DNA of 56,046 nucleotides from an uncultured Lachnospiraceae bacterium (GCA_902789555.1 CADAOF010000015.1:1-56046), one strand, 5' to 3'; positions 23,817 to 33,726 are shown, counted from the first letter of the stretch. The notes: generated by a model not told the origin, from the letters alone. Numbers and translations: made by a program.

Positions 23817-25016
23817 TCACCTCCTGCAGGCTTCGAAGATCGAAGCAAAGCCCATGCCGCCGCCGATGCACATGGTCACCATGGCGTAGCGGACCTCCGG
23901 ACGAAGCTTCAGCTCGTAGAAGAGCTTCGTGGTCAGGATGCCGCCGGTCGCCGCCAGGGGATGTCCGAGCGATATGCCGCTGCCGTTGACGTTCGTGCGT
24001 TCCCAGATGGTATCGAAGGTCTCTTTTTCGCTCCAGGAAGCCCATTCGCGCATGACCGCCACAGACTGGGAAGCGAAGGCTTCGTTCAGTTCGATGAGGC
24101 CGATGTCCTCGATCGTCAGGCCGGCCTTCGCGAGCGCCTTTTTCGACGCGCCGATGGGGCCGATGCCCATGATGGAAGGGTGGACGCCGACGACGGCCGA
24201 AGCCACGTGGCGCAGGTAATAATCGTAGCCGAGGGCGTCGGCTTTTTCGCGGGCCATGACGAGCACCGCGGAGGCGCCGTCGTTGCGGCCGGAGGAGTTG
24301 CCCGCCGTGACGCAGCCGCCCTTCTTGAAGGCGCTCTTTAAGGCCGCCAGCTTTTCCAGGGTGGTCTCGCGGGGGAATTCATCGGTATCGAAGCCGTTCA
24401 CCGGCACGATCTGCTCCTTGAACTTGCCTTCCGCAATGGCCTTCTTTGCCCGCAGCTGACTGTTGTAGGCAAAAAGGTCCTGGATCTCCCGCTCGATATG
24501 GTACTGTTCCGCAACATTCTCCGCGGTGAGGCCCATCGGCAGGTCTCCGAAAAGCTCCTCCGGCGAGTTGCCGGCCGTGCCCTCCAGGATATTGTCCATC
24601 AGGGTGACGTTCTTCGTTCCGAAGCCCCGGCGCACGCCGCGCAGGTAATAGCAGGACTTGGTCATGTTCTCCACACCGCCGGCCAGGATCACGTCCGCGT
24701 CGCCGAGGCCGATGGTCATACTCGCGTCGTAGATCGACTGGGATCCCGAGGAGCAGGCCCGCTGCAGGGTATAGCCCGCGGTCTTTTCCGGAAGCCCCGC
24801 CTCCAGCCACGCATAGCGCGCGACGTCCATGGGGTAGGTGTTCATCTTGACGTGGCCGAAATAGACCTCGTCCACGTCTTCCGCCTCGATTTTGGAGCGT
24901 TTCAGGACCTCTTTCATAACGATGGCGGCCAGCACCTGCTCGTCATACTCGGCGAGCGAGCCGTTCATCTTGCCGACCGCTGTCCTGACGCAATCGGTTA
25001 CGACCGCATCACGCAT
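23817..25016 (-). CDS. Acetyl-CoA acyltransferase (thiolase)
   Basis: A 399-residue thiolase with the complete active site: Cys88 in LQRACSSGSQ, His352 in LGHPLAATGG, and Cys383 in TMCIGGGMG, plus the NEAFASQ loop. It cleaves 3-oxoacyl-CoA with CoA or condenses acetyl-CoA. The ATG at 25016 is preceded by AAGGAGG; the longer frame is rejected. It is the first gene of the minus-strand run through tctCBA and beyond, with the catalytically dead homologue next, suggesting a hetero-oligomer. Confidence 0.95.
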   Translation of the reverse strand: MRDAVVTDCVRTAVGKMNGSLAEYDEQVLAAIVMKEVLKRSKIEAEDVDEVYFGHVKMNTYPMDVARYAWLEAGLPEKTAGYTLQRACSSGSQSIYDASMTIGLGDADVILAGGVENMTKSCYYLRGVRRGFGTKNVTLMDNILEGTAGNSPEELFGDLPMGLTAENVAEQYHIEREIQDLFAYNSQLRAKKAIAEGKFKEQIVPVNGFDTDEFPRETTLEKLAALKSAFKKGGCVTAGNSSGRNDGASAVLVMAREKADALGYDYYLRHVASAVVGVHPSIMGIGPIGASKKALAKAGLTIEDIGLIELNEAFASQSVAVMREWASWSEKETFDTIWERTNVNGSGISLGHPLAATGGILTTKLFYELKLRPEVRYAMVTMCIGGGMGFASIFEACRR

Positions 25017-25067
25017 GCGTTTTACCTCCTTCTTTCTGCCGCCCCGTCCGTCCCCGGACAGGCGGCA

Positions 25068-25096
25068 TTGACAAATCAAAAGTTTCGTCTCATAAT
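25068..25096 (+). promoter_or_regulatory. Promoter of the LysR-type gene
   Basis: TTGACA, 17 bases, CATAAT, ending 53 bases before the ATG. The region 25017-25149 must also hold the divergent thiolase promoter and the regulator's binding site; no clear T-N11-A palindrome was picked out. Confidence 0.65.
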
Positions 25097-25149
25097 CAAG
25101 ATGACATTCATCAGTTTTTTCTTATGGATATGCGTCCCGGGAGGATACC

Positions 25150-26037
25150 ATGATCACGCTTCTTCAGCTCGACTATTTCCGGCGCCTTGCCGCCACCGAA
25201 CACATCACCGCGACGGCCAGGGAGCTTTTCATTTCCCAGACAGCCCTTTCCAGCATGATCATTTCCCTGGAAAAGGAACTCGGCGTGCAGCTCTTCGACC
25301 GCTCGCGCCGTTCCATCCGGCTGAATGCCGCCGGCAGGACCTATCTTGGCTATGTCAACCAGGTCTTCACTGCGCTGGAGAACGGGCAGGCTGCGATCCG
25401 GGATCTCGGCGCCGCGCGCGAACAGCAGGTCAGCATGGCCGTCGGTTCATCGCTCGTCTGGATGCCCATGATCCACGCCTTCCACTCGCGCTACCCGAAC
25501 ACCGTTCTGAAGCAGCTGAACCTGTCCGCCGAAAAGCTGAACACGGCGCTCGAGGAAATGACGGTGGATTATGTGATCGCCGCCACCGCGGACATCACCG
25601 TCTCCGGTCTTTCCTCCCGTCATATCAAGGACGACGCGATCTATCTCGTGGTCCCCGAAAACCACCCGCTCGCCGGGCGGGAATCCGTCTATCTGCGGGA
25701 GGTGGAGAAGGAATCCTTCATCAGCCTGCCGGCCGGTTCGCCCTGGCGGAACTGCTGCGACCGCCTGTTTGAGAAGTCCGGACTGAACATCCACATCAGC
25801 GTGGAATGCGATTATACCATGCGCGGACCGCTGATCGCCTCCGGCTTCGGCGTGGCGCTTACCACGTCGACCGCCAAATCCGTGGACCTCTTAAAGCCCA
25901 ACCGCTACATCCGCGTCGCGGACGAATATGCCCGCCGCGACATGTGCCTCTTCTGGAACCCGGCCAGATACATGTCCCAGGCCGATCTGGTCTTCCGGGA
26001 TTTCTGTGTCGATTTCTACAAGGGTGCGGAGCTGTAA
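25150..26037 (+). CDS. LysR-family transcriptional regulator
   Basis: A 295-residue regulator. The N-terminal winged helix begins MITLLQLDYFRRLAATEHIT and contains ARELFISQTALSSMIISLEKELG (recognition helix), the linker helix follows, and residues about 90-290 form the periplasmic-binding-like co-inducer domain. GGGAGG precedes the ATG. It is transcribed away from the thiolase-tct operon and towards the CoA-transferase/SDR pair, so it is placed to control both arms of cluster 1, probably in response to the imported acid or its CoA ester. Confidence 0.92.
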   Translation: MITLLQLDYFRRLAATEHITATARELFISQTALSSMIISLEKELGVQLFDRSRRSIRLNAAGRTYLGYVNQVFTALENGQAAIRDLGAAREQQVSMAVGSSLVWMPMIHAFHSRYPNTVLKQLNLSAEKLNTALEEMTVDYVIAATADITVSGLSSRHIKDDAIYLVVPENHPLAGRESVYLREVEKESFISLPAGSPWRNCCDRLFEKSGLNIHISVECDYTMRGPLIASGFGVALTTSTAKSVDLLKPNRYIRVADEYARRDMCLFWNPARYMSQADLVFRDFCVDFYKGAEL

Positions 26038-26053
26038 ACAGGGCGCGATCTTT

Positions 26054-27262
26054 TTATTTGAACACTCCCGCTTCGGTCATCGCGGCGATCTCCTCCTCCG
26101 CGTAGCCGAGGCCCTTCAGGATCTCTTCGTTGCCGGTGCCGTACATGACGGGTTTTCCGAGCGGGAAGACGCCCTGGGAGCCGAGACGCACCGGGCAGCT
26201 CGGCAGAACACGCTTCGCGCCGTTCGTGCATTCATATTCCTGCAGGTATCCGTTTGCCCAGGCCTGTTCGTCCGTCAGCACATCGCGGAAATGGTTCAGC
26301 CGTCCGCAGACGATATCCAGATCCGCAAAGATCTTCAGCCATTCGTCGGAGGTCTTCTCACGGAAGATGGGTTCGAAGATCGGGACCAGCTTGTCGGCGT
26401 TCTCCATGGAGATATCCAGGTTGGTGATCCCCAGCTCCGCCATTTCCTTCGTCACGCCGAGCGCGTCAAAGAATTTCGGCGCGTAGCGGTCGAATTCGAA
26501 AAAGGTGCAGCGGATCCACTCCCCGTCCTTGCATTTGTAGGCAAGGTTCATGGGGATGCCCATGTTGCGGATCTCGGGATAGCGGTGTTCGTAGGGCTTT
26601 TCGGCCATGACGATGCAGCCCGAGAAGTTCCAGATGCCGGCGTTGTACAGGGACATGGTCACGAAGTCGCCCTTGCCGGTGCGTTCTCTCTGATAAAGCG
26701 CCGTCATCACGCCGCCGAAGAGAGTCGTTCCGGAAATGGTGTCGCCCATCGCGTAGCGGCTGTTGACGGGATAGCTCCCCGGCCCTTCGATGGTCATGTC
26801 GGCGGAGAAGCCGGGACGCGACCAGAAGGCGATGTTATCAAAGCCCGGCGCGTTGCAGTCGGGGCCTTCGTAGCCGTAGCCGGTCAGGGTGGCGTAGATG
26901 AGCCGCGGGAAGCGGTCCTTCAGGCTGTCGTAGTCGACGCCCAGCTTCACGAGCGACTGCTGACGGGTATTGGTGATCAAAACGTCCGCCTTTTCCAGCA
27001 GCTCAAAGAAGATCTTCTTTCCTTCCGGCGTCTTCATGTTCAGGCTTAACGACTTCTTGCCCACGTTGAACAGGTCAAACAGCGGGTTTTCATCCCAGCC
27101 GGTCTGCGTGTGGCTGGCCGAAGTGTTGCGCCAGGCGTCGCCGCCGCGTCCTTCGATCTTGATGACCTCGGCGCCCATGTCGGCGAGCATGCGGCCCACG
27201 ATCGGCGCCGCCACGTAGTTGGCCATTTCAATGACTCGGATGCCTTCCAAAGGCTTGCTCAT
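26054..27262 (-). CDS. Family III CoA-transferase (CaiB/BaiF type), cluster 1
   Basis: A 402-residue enzyme beginning MSKPLEGIRVIEMANYVAAP. The catalytic Asp is probably Asp174 in YAMGDTISG, after the GFDNIAFWSRPG segment; GYGYEGP and the IKIEGRGGDAWR motif are family hallmarks. It transfers CoA between acids through an aspartyl anhydride. The close relation in pattern to 2-hydroxyacid CoA-transferases such as HadA/FldA and to BaiF is noted but not decisive. It follows the SDR gene by 10 bases and likely activates the imported carboxylic acid. Confidence 0.92.
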   Translation of the reverse strand: MSKPLEGIRVIEMANYVAAPIVGRMLADMGAEVIKIEGRGGDAWRNTSASHTQTGWDENPLFDLFNVGKKSLSLNMKTPEGKKIFFELLEKADVLITNTRQQSLVKLGVDYDSLKDRFPRLIYATLTGYGYEGPDCNAPGFDNIAFWSRPGFSADMTIEGPGSYPVNSRYAMGDTISGTTLFGGVMTALYQRERTGKGDFVTMSLYNAGIWNFSGCIVMAEKPYEHRYPEIRNMGIPMNLAYKCKDGEWIRCTFFEFDRYAPKFFDALGVTKEMAELGITNLDISMENADKLVPIFEPIFREKTSDEWLKIFADLDIVCGRLNHFRDVLTDEQAWANGYLQEYECTNGAKRVLPSCPVRLGSQGVFPLGKPVMYGTGNEEILKGLGYAEEEIAAMTEAGVFK

Positions 27263-27272
27263 GTTATCCCCC

Positions 27273-27995
27273 TTACTTGCCGCCGTTGACCAGGATCCAC
27301 TGGCCGTTCAGATAGGACGCTCTCTCGCTGGCGACGAAGGCAATCACCTCGCCGATCTCGGACGGCTTGCCGAGACGGTGCATCGGATTGGATTCGATCA
27401 TCGCGTCCATGACGTGCTGCGGCACGGCCTGATACATATCGGTATCCGTCGCACCCGGCGCCACGCAGTTCACGGTGATGCCCTTCTTGGCCGATTCCTT
27501 GGCCAGCGTATTGGTAAAGCCGATCATGGCAGCCTTGGTCGCGGCGTAGTTGCACTGTCCCACAACGCCCCTCACGGAAGCGGAGCTGATATTGATGATC
27601 CTGCCGTAGCCCTGATTCCTCATGTCGTTAATGACCTCATGGCACCAGAAGAAGGTCCCGTTCAGGTTCGTGTTGATGACCTTCATCCATTGGTCGACCG
27701 TCATCTTGTGGAACATGGCGTCGCGGGTGACCCCGGCATTGTTGACCAGAATGTCGATGCGCCCGAAATGGTCCTTGATGAGCCTTGCGGCAGCTGCGAC
27801 CTGCTCCGGATCTGAGATGTCGCATTTCACCGGGAAGGCTGCCGGCCCCAGTTCTTCGGCCGTCTTGCAGGCGGTCTCATAATCGTAGTCAACGATGGCG
27901 ATCCCTTCCACTTCTTCGCGCACAAAGATTTCGGCAGTAGCTCTGCCGATGCCCTTGGCGGAACCGGTAACGACCGCAATTTTACCCTTCAGCAT
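27273..27995 (-). CDS. FabG-like short-chain dehydrogenase (cluster 1)
   Basis: A 240-residue SDR. It has TGSAKGIGRATA (cofactor loop), VDYDYE with an acidic residue after strand 2 that favours NAD, NNAG, Ser in NISSASVRG, Y-x3-K in NYAATKAAM, and the typical end YLNGQWILVNGGK. It is a 3-oxoacyl/3-hydroxyacyl oxidoreductase of the FabG type. It is very similar throughout to the cluster 2 SDR at 36398 (shared RDAMFHKMT or RDVMFHKMT and the MYQAVP or MYAQVP region). GGGAGGAAACT precedes the ATG and it heads the SDR/CoA-transferase unit. Confidence 0.9.
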   Translation of the reverse strand: MLKGKIAVVTGSAKGIGRATAEIFVREEVEGIAIVDYDYETACKTAEELGPAAFPVKCDISDPEQVAAAARLIKDHFGRIDILVNNAGVTRDAMFHKMTVDQWMKVINTNLNGTFFWCHEVINDMRNQGYGRIINISSASVRGVVGQCNYAATKAAMIGFTNTLAKESAKKGITVNCVAPGATDTDMYQAVPQHVMDAMIESNPMHRLGKPSEIGEVIAFVASERASYLNGQWILVNGGK

Positions 27996-28106
27996 GATAG
28001 TTTCCTCCCGCTTTCCGATATTTTGATATCTTGCTGTTATGGCGTTATTTGTTTTACGAATGATTTCATTTCTATAATAGCAGAAGTTTTTTCTTATATC
28101 TACAGG

Positions 28107-28156
28107 TTGAGAAACTGTTTTATCTTATGCATACAAAACAAAAAACAGGTTCTCAG
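28107..28156. promoter_or_regulatory. Imperfect inverted repeat upstream of the SDR/CoA-transferase unit
   Basis: TTGAGAAACTGTTTT and AAAACAGGTTCTCAG pair at 13 of 15 positions around a 20-base AT-rich centre. It lies between the end of the PH-domain gene (28184) and the SDR start (27995). It could be a regulator site for cluster 1 or a weak terminator for the upstream gene. A short GATAT-ATATC palindrome also lies at 28018-28031. Confidence 0.35.
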
Positions 28157-28183
28157 GGTTTTGGGTTAAAAAAAAGAGGAGGC

Positions 28184-28621
28184 TTAAATCATCTCGTCCT
28201 CCTCCAGGCTCCGGCCGCTTCTGTGCCGGAGGGTTTTGATAAAGTCATCCCGGTTTTCGGGACTTAAGATCAGGAAGCGTTCCTTCCCGCTCTCTTCATA
28301 GATCAGATAAATATCATAGAGCCGTCCCATCCGGCCGCCCCCGCGGCCGCCGATGCGGTAGTTCTTCATTGCCGCGTAGGGAATGCTGCGGCCTCTGAAG
28401 GGCGGATGCTCCCGTATTATCAGGGTCTCCTCCGTCAGTTCGTACTCCGTCCGGAAGAAATAAAAGAACAGCATCCCGGCTTCCAGAAGCGCCAGGACAA
28501 GGCTCAGCGTCAGCGTCCGGCTGCCGTAGACAAAACAGGCGTAAAGGGAAAGGAGCAGAAGCGCTCCGATAAAAAGGATCAGGATCAGTTCCCCGATCCC
28601 CCGTTTGCTTTTGTATTGCAT
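28184..28621 (-). CDS. Small membrane protein with bacterial PH-like domain
   Basis: A 145-residue protein. Two helices (about 10-32 and 36-56) are followed by a cytosolic module with strands YELTEETLIIREHPPFRGRS and IPYAAMKNYRIGG, the pattern of the bacterial PH domains of YdbT/YyaB-like proteins. It ends in an acidic tail. Function unknown. It lies between the two CoA-catabolism clusters and no neighbour suggests a shared role. Confidence 0.7.
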   Translation of the reverse strand: MQYKSKRGIGELILILFIGALLLLSLYACFVYGSRTLTLSLVLALLEAGMLFFYFFRTEYELTEETLIIREHPPFRGRSIPYAAMKNYRIGGRGGGRMGRLYDIYLIYEESGKERFLILSPENRDDFIKTLRHRSGRSLEEDEMI

Positions 28622-28673
28622 CGCTTTCTGCTCCTTTCGCCTCCTGCCGCGGCCAGCGGAATGCCGCTCTCCT

Positions 28674-29891
28674 CTAGATCGTTCCGGACGCTTTCAGGAC
28701 GGCTGCCGCCTCTTCGTCATAGCCGAACTGCTTCAGGACGGCCAGCGTATCTTCGCCGTTTAATGGCGCGCCCTTCGCTAACGGGACCTCCTGCGAGGCC
28801 AGCCGGATGGGCGGCGTCGGCATCATGCACTCGCTGCCGTCGTGGCAGCGGTAGCTCTGCACGAACTGATTGACGATTGCCTGCTCGTCAAAAGAGACTT
28901 CACGCATGTGGTTCAGACGGCCGCAAACAACATCCTCCGCCTTCAGCAACTTCAGCCACTCGTTACAGGTCTTTTTCGCAAATGCCCGTTCCATGATCGG
29001 AATGATCGCGGCGCACTGCTTCTTCAGATCCGCCTGCGTGGGGATGTCGAAGGCAGCCATCTCCTCTTCAATGCCCAGGATCCGGAAGATGGTATCCCGG
29101 TAGCGGTCATAGTCCAGCACCGTGATGCACAGCCACTCCCCGTCCAGACAGCGGTAGGGCGAGGAGAACGGCGAGGACATGGTTCGCGTCTTAGGGAACT
29201 TCACACCGTACTTGTCCTGGGCCTGCAGGATCATGCTGGCCAGCATCCAGACCGAATTATTGTACAGAGCGGTCGTCACATGATCGCCCTCCCCGGTCCG
29301 CTCACGATTGTAAAGCGCCGTCATCACGCCGCCGAAAAGCATGGCGCCGGCTACGGTATCGCCGCTGCCGGTCGGTGAGAGCACCGGATAGGACTGTTCC
29401 GACCGGACCGACATGTCCATCAGGAAGCCGGATCTGGTCCAGAAGGCCACATTGTCGAAGCCGGGCGCCGCCGCATCAGGGCCCAGGTCTCCGTATCCGT
29501 TGATGGTCACACAGATCAGGCGCGGGAATCTCGCGTGCAGGGTCTCGTAATCCAGGCCGTTCCGCACTAACGAAGCCGTCCGGTTGTTGCTGATGAAAAT
29601 ATCCGCCTGCGCGATCATCTCATCCAGCAGGCGTTTTCCCTCCGGTGTCTTGATATTCATCCGGATGCTCTTCTTGCCTGCGTTGTAGATGTCAAAGACC
29701 GGGTTTTCCTCGTCTCCCGTAAAGGTGCAGGCTTTCGCTGTCTCCCGCCAGGGATCGCCCTTAAAGCCTTCGATCTTGATGACCTCCGCGCCGAAATCCG
29801 CCAACATCCTACCGCAGACCGGAGCTGCCACGTAGGTGGCGAGTTCCACGACTTTTATCCCCTCCAGGGGCTTTCTTGTCTGTTCGCTCAT
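28674..29891 (-). CDS. Family III CoA-transferase (CaiB/BaiF type), cluster 2
   Basis: A 405-residue paralogue of the enzyme at 26054. It has GIKVVELATYVAAPV, IKIEGFKGDPWR, NGYGDLGPDAAAPGFDNVAFW, and the probable catalytic Asp178 in SGDTVAGAM. It is the last gene of the peptide-ABC/dehydrogenase operon, 21 bases after the second ATP-binding gene. It presumably activates the acid taken up by that importer. Sequence differences from the cluster 1 copy near the active site (TGSGDTV against YAMGDTI) fit a different acid. Confidence 0.92.
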   Translation of the reverse strand: MSEQTRKPLEGIKVVELATYVAAPVCGRMLADFGAEVIKIEGFKGDPWRETAKACTFTGDEENPVFDIYNAGKKSIRMNIKTPEGKRLLDEMIAQADIFISNNRTASLVRNGLDYETLHARFPRLICVTINGYGDLGPDAAAPGFDNVAFWTRSGFLMDMSVRSEQSYPVLSPTGSGDTVAGAMLFGGVMTALYNRERTGEGDHVTTALYNNSVWMLASMILQAQDKYGVKFPKTRTMSSPFSSPYRCLDGEWLCITVLDYDRYRDTIFRILGIEEEMAAFDIPTQADLKKQCAAIIPIMERAFAKKTCNEWLKLLKAEDVVCGRLNHMREVSFDEQAIVNQFVQSYRCHDGSECMMPTPPIRLASQEVPLAKGAPLNGEDTLAVLKQFGYDEEAAAVLKASGTI

Positions 29892-29912
29892 TCTTTTTTC
29901 CTGCTTTCTGTC

Positions 29913-30866
29913 TTATTCCAGCGGAAAATGACATGCTACGAAATGGTTCGGACTAATCTCCCGCAGCACCGGCTCGCCGGCCGTACACTGCTCGCAGCAA
30001 TAATTGCAGCGCTTTGCAAAGCGGCACTGCGGCGGCGGATTGATGGGGGAGGAGATCTCGCCCTTCAGCAGGAGCCTGTTGCGGGGCGCGTCGATATCCG
30101 GATTCGGGATCGCGGAAAGCAGGGCCTGCGTATACGGATGCATCGGGTGGGCAAAGAGCTCCTCCGCCGGCGCCTTTTCCACGAGCCGGCCCAGATACAT
30201 GACCGCAATGTCATCCGCAAAATAGTAGATCACGGACAGGTTGTGGGTGATGAACATGTAGGTCAGGCCCAGATCCTTCTGCAGTTCCTTGAGCAGGTTC
30301 AGGACCTGTGCCTGGATCGAAACGTCCAGGGCGGAGACCGGTTCGTCACAGACAATGAATTTCGGGTTTACCGCCAGGGCCCGCGCGATGCCGATCCGCT
30401 GCCGCCTGCCGCCGTCCAGTTCATGCGGGTAAGTGTTGTACAAACGCTCCGCCAGACCGACGGTGCTCATCAGTTCCAGCACGCGTTTTTCGATTTCCAT
30501 CTTATCCGTCAGGAGCTTATTGTTTACGATGGGCTCCCGGATCAGCTGATTGACTGTCTTGCGGGGATCCAGCGAAGAATACGGATCCTGAAAGATGATC
30601 TGCATCTCGCGGCGCATCTGGTGCATTTCCCGGCGTTTCATCTTCAGGATGTCCTTCCCTTCGAAATACACCTCGCCGGCTGTCGGTTCCTGCAGTCTGA
30701 GGATTGCCCGGCCGGTCGTCGATTTACCGCAGCCGGATTCGCCCACGACGCCCAGGGTCTTTCCTTTATCGATCGTGAAACTGACGCCGTCCACCGCATG
30801 CAGCAAGCCTCTTGGCGTGGAGAAATACTTTGTCAGATTCCTGACTTCCAGCAACGTTTCGCTCAC
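29913..30866 (-). CDS. Peptide-type ABC transporter ATP-binding protein (DppF/OppF-like)
   Basis: A 317-residue ATPase. It has Walker [10 protein letters not shown], a Q-loop in IIFQDPYSS, the signature as [14 protein letters not shown] (a variant of LSGGQRQR), Walker [13 protein letters not shown], and the C-terminal oligopeptide-type extension with a Cys cluster ([14 protein letters not shown]) that may hold an iron-sulfur cluster as in DppD-type proteins. The start is a GTG overlapping the upstream stop by four bases, so translation is coupled. The D-G-G variation in the signature is unusual; it should still form a heterodimer with the 30863 product. Confidence 0.92.
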   Translation of the reverse strand: MSETLLEVRNLTKYFSTPRGLLHAVDGVSFTIDKGKTLGVVGESGCGKSTTGRAILRLQEPTAGEVYFEGKDILKMKRREMHQMRREMQIIFQDPYSSLDPRKTVNQLIREPIVNNKLLTDKMEIEKRVLELMSTVGLAERLYNTYPHELDGGRRQRIGIARALAVNPKFIVCDEPVSALDVSIQAQVLNLLKELQKDLGLTYMFITHNLSVIYYFADDIAVMYLGRLVEKAPAEELFAHPMHPYTQALLSAIPNPDIDAPRNRLLLKGEISSPINPPPQCRFAKRCNYCCEQCTAGEPVLREISPNHFVACHFPLE

Positions 30867-31882
30867 GGCTTCCGGCTCCTTTCGATGGCAAAGCCTTCCC
30901 GTTCATAGGCCAGGCATGCGACTTTGTGGTTCTCTCCCGCGTCTTTTAACTGCGGGCGGCGCTTCAGGCACTCTTCCGAGGCGTAGGGGCAGCGTTCCGC
31001 GAAGGTGCAGCCTTCGTAAATCTTCGTGGGATCCGGCGTCAGTCCTTTGATCGGCCGCAGCTCCGAGGCACGGTCGCCCATGTTCGGCAGGGAATTAAAC
31101 AGCCCTTCGGTATAGGGATGCAGGGTATTTTTGTAAACTTCCCGCAGGGAGCCGATCTCCACGATGGACCCGGCGTACATGACCGCGACCTCATCGCAGA
31201 TCTCTGCCACAACGCCCAGATCATGCGTGATCAGGATCGTGGAGGTATGGTAGCTTTCCTTCAGCTTCCGCATCAGATCCAGCACCTGCGCCTGAATGGT
31301 CACGTCCAGTGCCGTCGTCGGTTCGTCAGCGATCAGAACGTTGGGATGGCAGGCCAGGGCAATGGCGATCACCACGCGCTGCTTCATGCCACCGGAAAAC
31401 TGGTGCGGATACTCGCCCGCGCGTTCTCCGGGAATGCCGACCGTCTCCAGCGTCTTCTTGGCCATCTCGTAGGCCGTTTTCTTGTCGACGTTCTCGTGGA
31501 GCAGGATACTTTCCGCGATCTGCTCGCCCACGGTCATGACCGGGTTCAGGGAGGTCATCGGATCCTGGAAGATCATGGAGACCTCCTTGCCGCGCATCTC
31601 GGAAAGCTCTGCCGGCGTCATTTCCCGCACGTTTCTGCCGTTGACGAAGATCTCGCCGCTGTCGATGACACCGGGCGGCGTCTGGATCAGGTTGAGGATG
31701 GAAAGCACGGTCGTGGTCTTGCCGGCGCCGGTTTCGCCGACCAGGCCGAGCGTACCCTGAGGCCTTAATTTCAGATCGATGTGATTCACCGCATAGACCG
31801 TGGCCTCATCCGTCACATAACGGATGGCCAGGTCGCGGATCTCCATCGCGTATTCGGAACTTCTTTCCTGAACTACTCCCAT
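30863..31882 (-). CDS. Peptide-type ABC transporter ATP-binding protein (DppD/OppD-like)
   Basis: A 339-residue ATPase. It has Walker [11 protein letters not shown]-loop [13 protein letters not shown], signature [15 protein letters not shown], Walker [13 protein letters not shown], and the C-terminal oligo/dipeptide domain with [25 protein letters not shown] precedes the ATG. It pairs with the DppF-like protein to power import. The order B-C-D-F behind the binding protein is the common dpp/opp arrangement. Confidence 0.95.
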   Translation of the reverse strand: MGVVQERSSEYAMEIRDLAIRYVTDEATVYAVNHIDLKLRPQGTLGLVGETGAGKTTTVLSILNLIQTPPGVIDSGEIFVNGRNVREMTPAELSEMRGKEVSMIFQDPMTSLNPVMTVGEQIAESILLHENVDKKTAYEMAKKTLETVGIPGERAGEYPHQFSGGMKQRVVIAIALACHPNVLIADEPTTALDVTIQAQVLDLMRKLKESYHTSTILITHDLGVVAEICDEVAVMYAGSIVEIGSLREVYKNTLHPYTEGLFNSLPNMGDRASELRPIKGLTPDPTKIYEGCTFAERCPYASEECLKRRPQLKDAGENHKVACLAYEREGFAIERSRKP

Positions 31883-31891
31883 GACGCTCTC

Positions 31892-32791
31892 CTATCGTTT
31901 CAGCTTCGGATCCAGCGCGTCCCGAAGGCCGTCACCGACCAGGTTGATCGCCAGGACCGTGACCATGATCGCAAGCCCCGGGAAGATGACCAAGTGCGGG
32001 AAATCCCGCATGTTCTGGCGCGCGTCCGAAAGCATGGCGCCCCATTCGGGCGTAGGCGAAGGAACACCCAGGCCGATGAAGCTGAAGGTCGCCGCGGAGA
32101 TGATGGCACTGGCCACGCGGGTCGTCGCCTGCACCAGAATCGCAGAAAGCGCGTTGGGCAGCACGTGGGTAAAGATGATCTTGAAGTCCGAGACCCCCAT
32201 TGCCTTGGCTGCTTCCACGTATTCGTTGCCCCGCACTGTCATGACCGACGAGCGGGCCGTTCTGGCGAAATGCGGCACCGTTGAGAGGCCCAGTGCCAGC
32301 ATCAGGTTCGTCAGGCTGATGCCGAAGGCTGCCACGAAGATGATGCCTAACAGGATGTTCGGGATCATCATGAAGATTTCCACGATGCGCATGATTACCG
32401 TCTCGATCTTGCCGCCGTAATAGCCTGCGATGGCGCCCAGCATGGTACCGATGCCCGTGGAAACGCCCACGACCACGATGCCGATCAGCAGAGAGTAACG
32501 GGTCCCGTACAGCACCCTGGCGAGAACGCTGCGTCCCATCTGGTCCGTGCCGAAGGGATGCTCCAGGCAGGGCTTGATGAGGCGGGTGGCGGCGTGCCGT
32601 GCGCAGATGTCTTCCTTATAATCGAAGACAAAACCGGAGACGATCGCGATCCCGATGATGATGATCAGCATGATCAAGCCGACCACGGCGCCCTTGTTCT
32701 TCTGGAACTGGTGCCAGATCTCCTGCATTCGGCTCTTCTTAACGTAGATGCTCCGGCCGTCGTCGATCTTTTTCGATTTCTTGAACAGCAT
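31892..32791 (-). CDS. Peptide-type ABC transporter permease (DppC-like)
   Basis: A 299-residue permease with an N-terminal OppC-type helix and five further helices. The EAA loop is YVEAAKAMGVSDFKIIFTHVLPNA. The ATG at 32791 is taken because GGGAGG lies 8 bases before it, inside the end of the DppB gene; a GTG at 32800 overlaps that ribosome site. It forms the membrane channel with the 32797 product. Confidence 0.93.
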   Translation of the reverse strand: MLFKKSKKIDDGRSIYVKKSRMQEIWHQFQKNKGAVVGLIMLIIIIGIAIVSGFVFDYKEDICARHAATRLIKPCLEHPFGTDQMGRSVLARVLYGTRYSLLIGIVVVGVSTGIGTMLGAIAGYYGGKIETVIMRIVEIFMMIPNILLGIIFVAAFGISLTNLMLALGLSTVPHFARTARSSVMTVRGNEYVEAAKAMGVSDFKIIFTHVLPNALSAILVQATTRVASAIISAATFSFIGLGVPSPTPEWGAMLSDARQNMRDFPHLVIFPGLAIMVTVLAINLVGDGLRDALDPKLKR

Positions 32792-32796
32792 GTGCC

Positions 32797-33726
32797 TCAC
32801 CTCCCGGTATACTGCGCCTTGATGCGGGGATCCACAAAGGCATAGAGGATGTCAACGATCAGCAGCAGGATGGAGACGATGACCGTGGTCATCAGGACGC
32901 AGCCTGTTACCATGTTGTAGTCGTTGCCCCGGATGGACGTCACGATCAGGTAGCCGATCCCCGGCCAGGTGAAGACCGTCTCCACGGCGACCGTACCGGC
33001 GAAGAGGATGGACATGTCGTTGCCCAGGATCGTAATGATGGGAATCAGCGCGTTGCTTAAGGCATGCCGCGTTACGACCTTCCGTTCAGGAACGCCCTTG
33101 GCGCGGGCCGTACGCAGATAATCCGCGTTAAGCTGATCCAGCATGGAGGTCCGGGTCGTACGGGTAAGCAGCGCGATGTGGGACAGGCTGCAGCAGACAG
33201 CCGGCATGATGACCGAGTCAGCCGTCTCCGCGCCGGAAACCGGCAGCCAGCCAAGTTTCACGGCGAACAGAATGATCATCAGAAGCCCTGCCCAGAAACT
33301 GGGGATCGACAGCGTCACCATCGCGAAGCCGGACAGAATCGAATCCAGCCAGGACCCGTGTTTCAGCGCTGCCAGTATGCCCAGCGGCAGGGAGACGACG
33401 ATCAGGATCAGTACCGAGACTACGGCAAGCCATATCGTATAGGGCATGCGTGCCGCGTATTCAGCCCAGACGTCCTTGTTCCCGTTGATGCTCCGGCCCA
33501 GGTCGCCGCGCAGCACATTGCCCATATATTCTGCGTAACGGACGACCAGCGGACGGTTTAAGCCCATTTTTTCCCGCATCGCTTCGATTTCTTCCTCCGT
33601 GGCGTTGTCCCCCACGAGGGAAAGGACCGGGTCTCCGGAAAAGCTCATCAGAAAATATACGATAAAGGAAACCGCGAGAATGCAGGGAATCAGGTAGAGA
33701 ATTCTTTTCAGTACATATTTCCACAT
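32797..33726 (-). CDS. Peptide-type ABC transporter permease (DppB-like)
   Basis: A 309-residue permease. The N-terminus MWKYVLKRILYLIPCILAVS, helices throughout, and the EAA loop DYLRTARAKGVPERKVVTRHAL are typical of DppB/OppB. The ribosome site (AAAGGCGG) is moderate. A 117-base gap with strong hairpins separates it from the binding-protein gene, which usually means that gene is expressed more highly. Confidence 0.94.
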   Translation of the reverse strand: MWKYVLKRILYLIPCILAVSFIVYFLMSFSGDPVLSLVGDNATEEEIEAMREKMGLNRPLVVRYAEYMGNVLRGDLGRSINGNKDVWAEYAARMPYTIWLAVVSVLILIVVSLPLGILAALKHGSWLDSILSGFAMVTLSIPSFWAGLLMIILFAVKLGWLPVSGAETADSVIMPAVCCSLSHIALLTRTTRTSMLDQLNADYLRTARAKGVPERKVVTRHALSNALIPIITILGNDMSILFAGTVAVETVFTWPGIGYLIVTSIRGNDYNMVTGCVLMTTVIVSILLLIVDILYAFVDPRIKAQYTGR

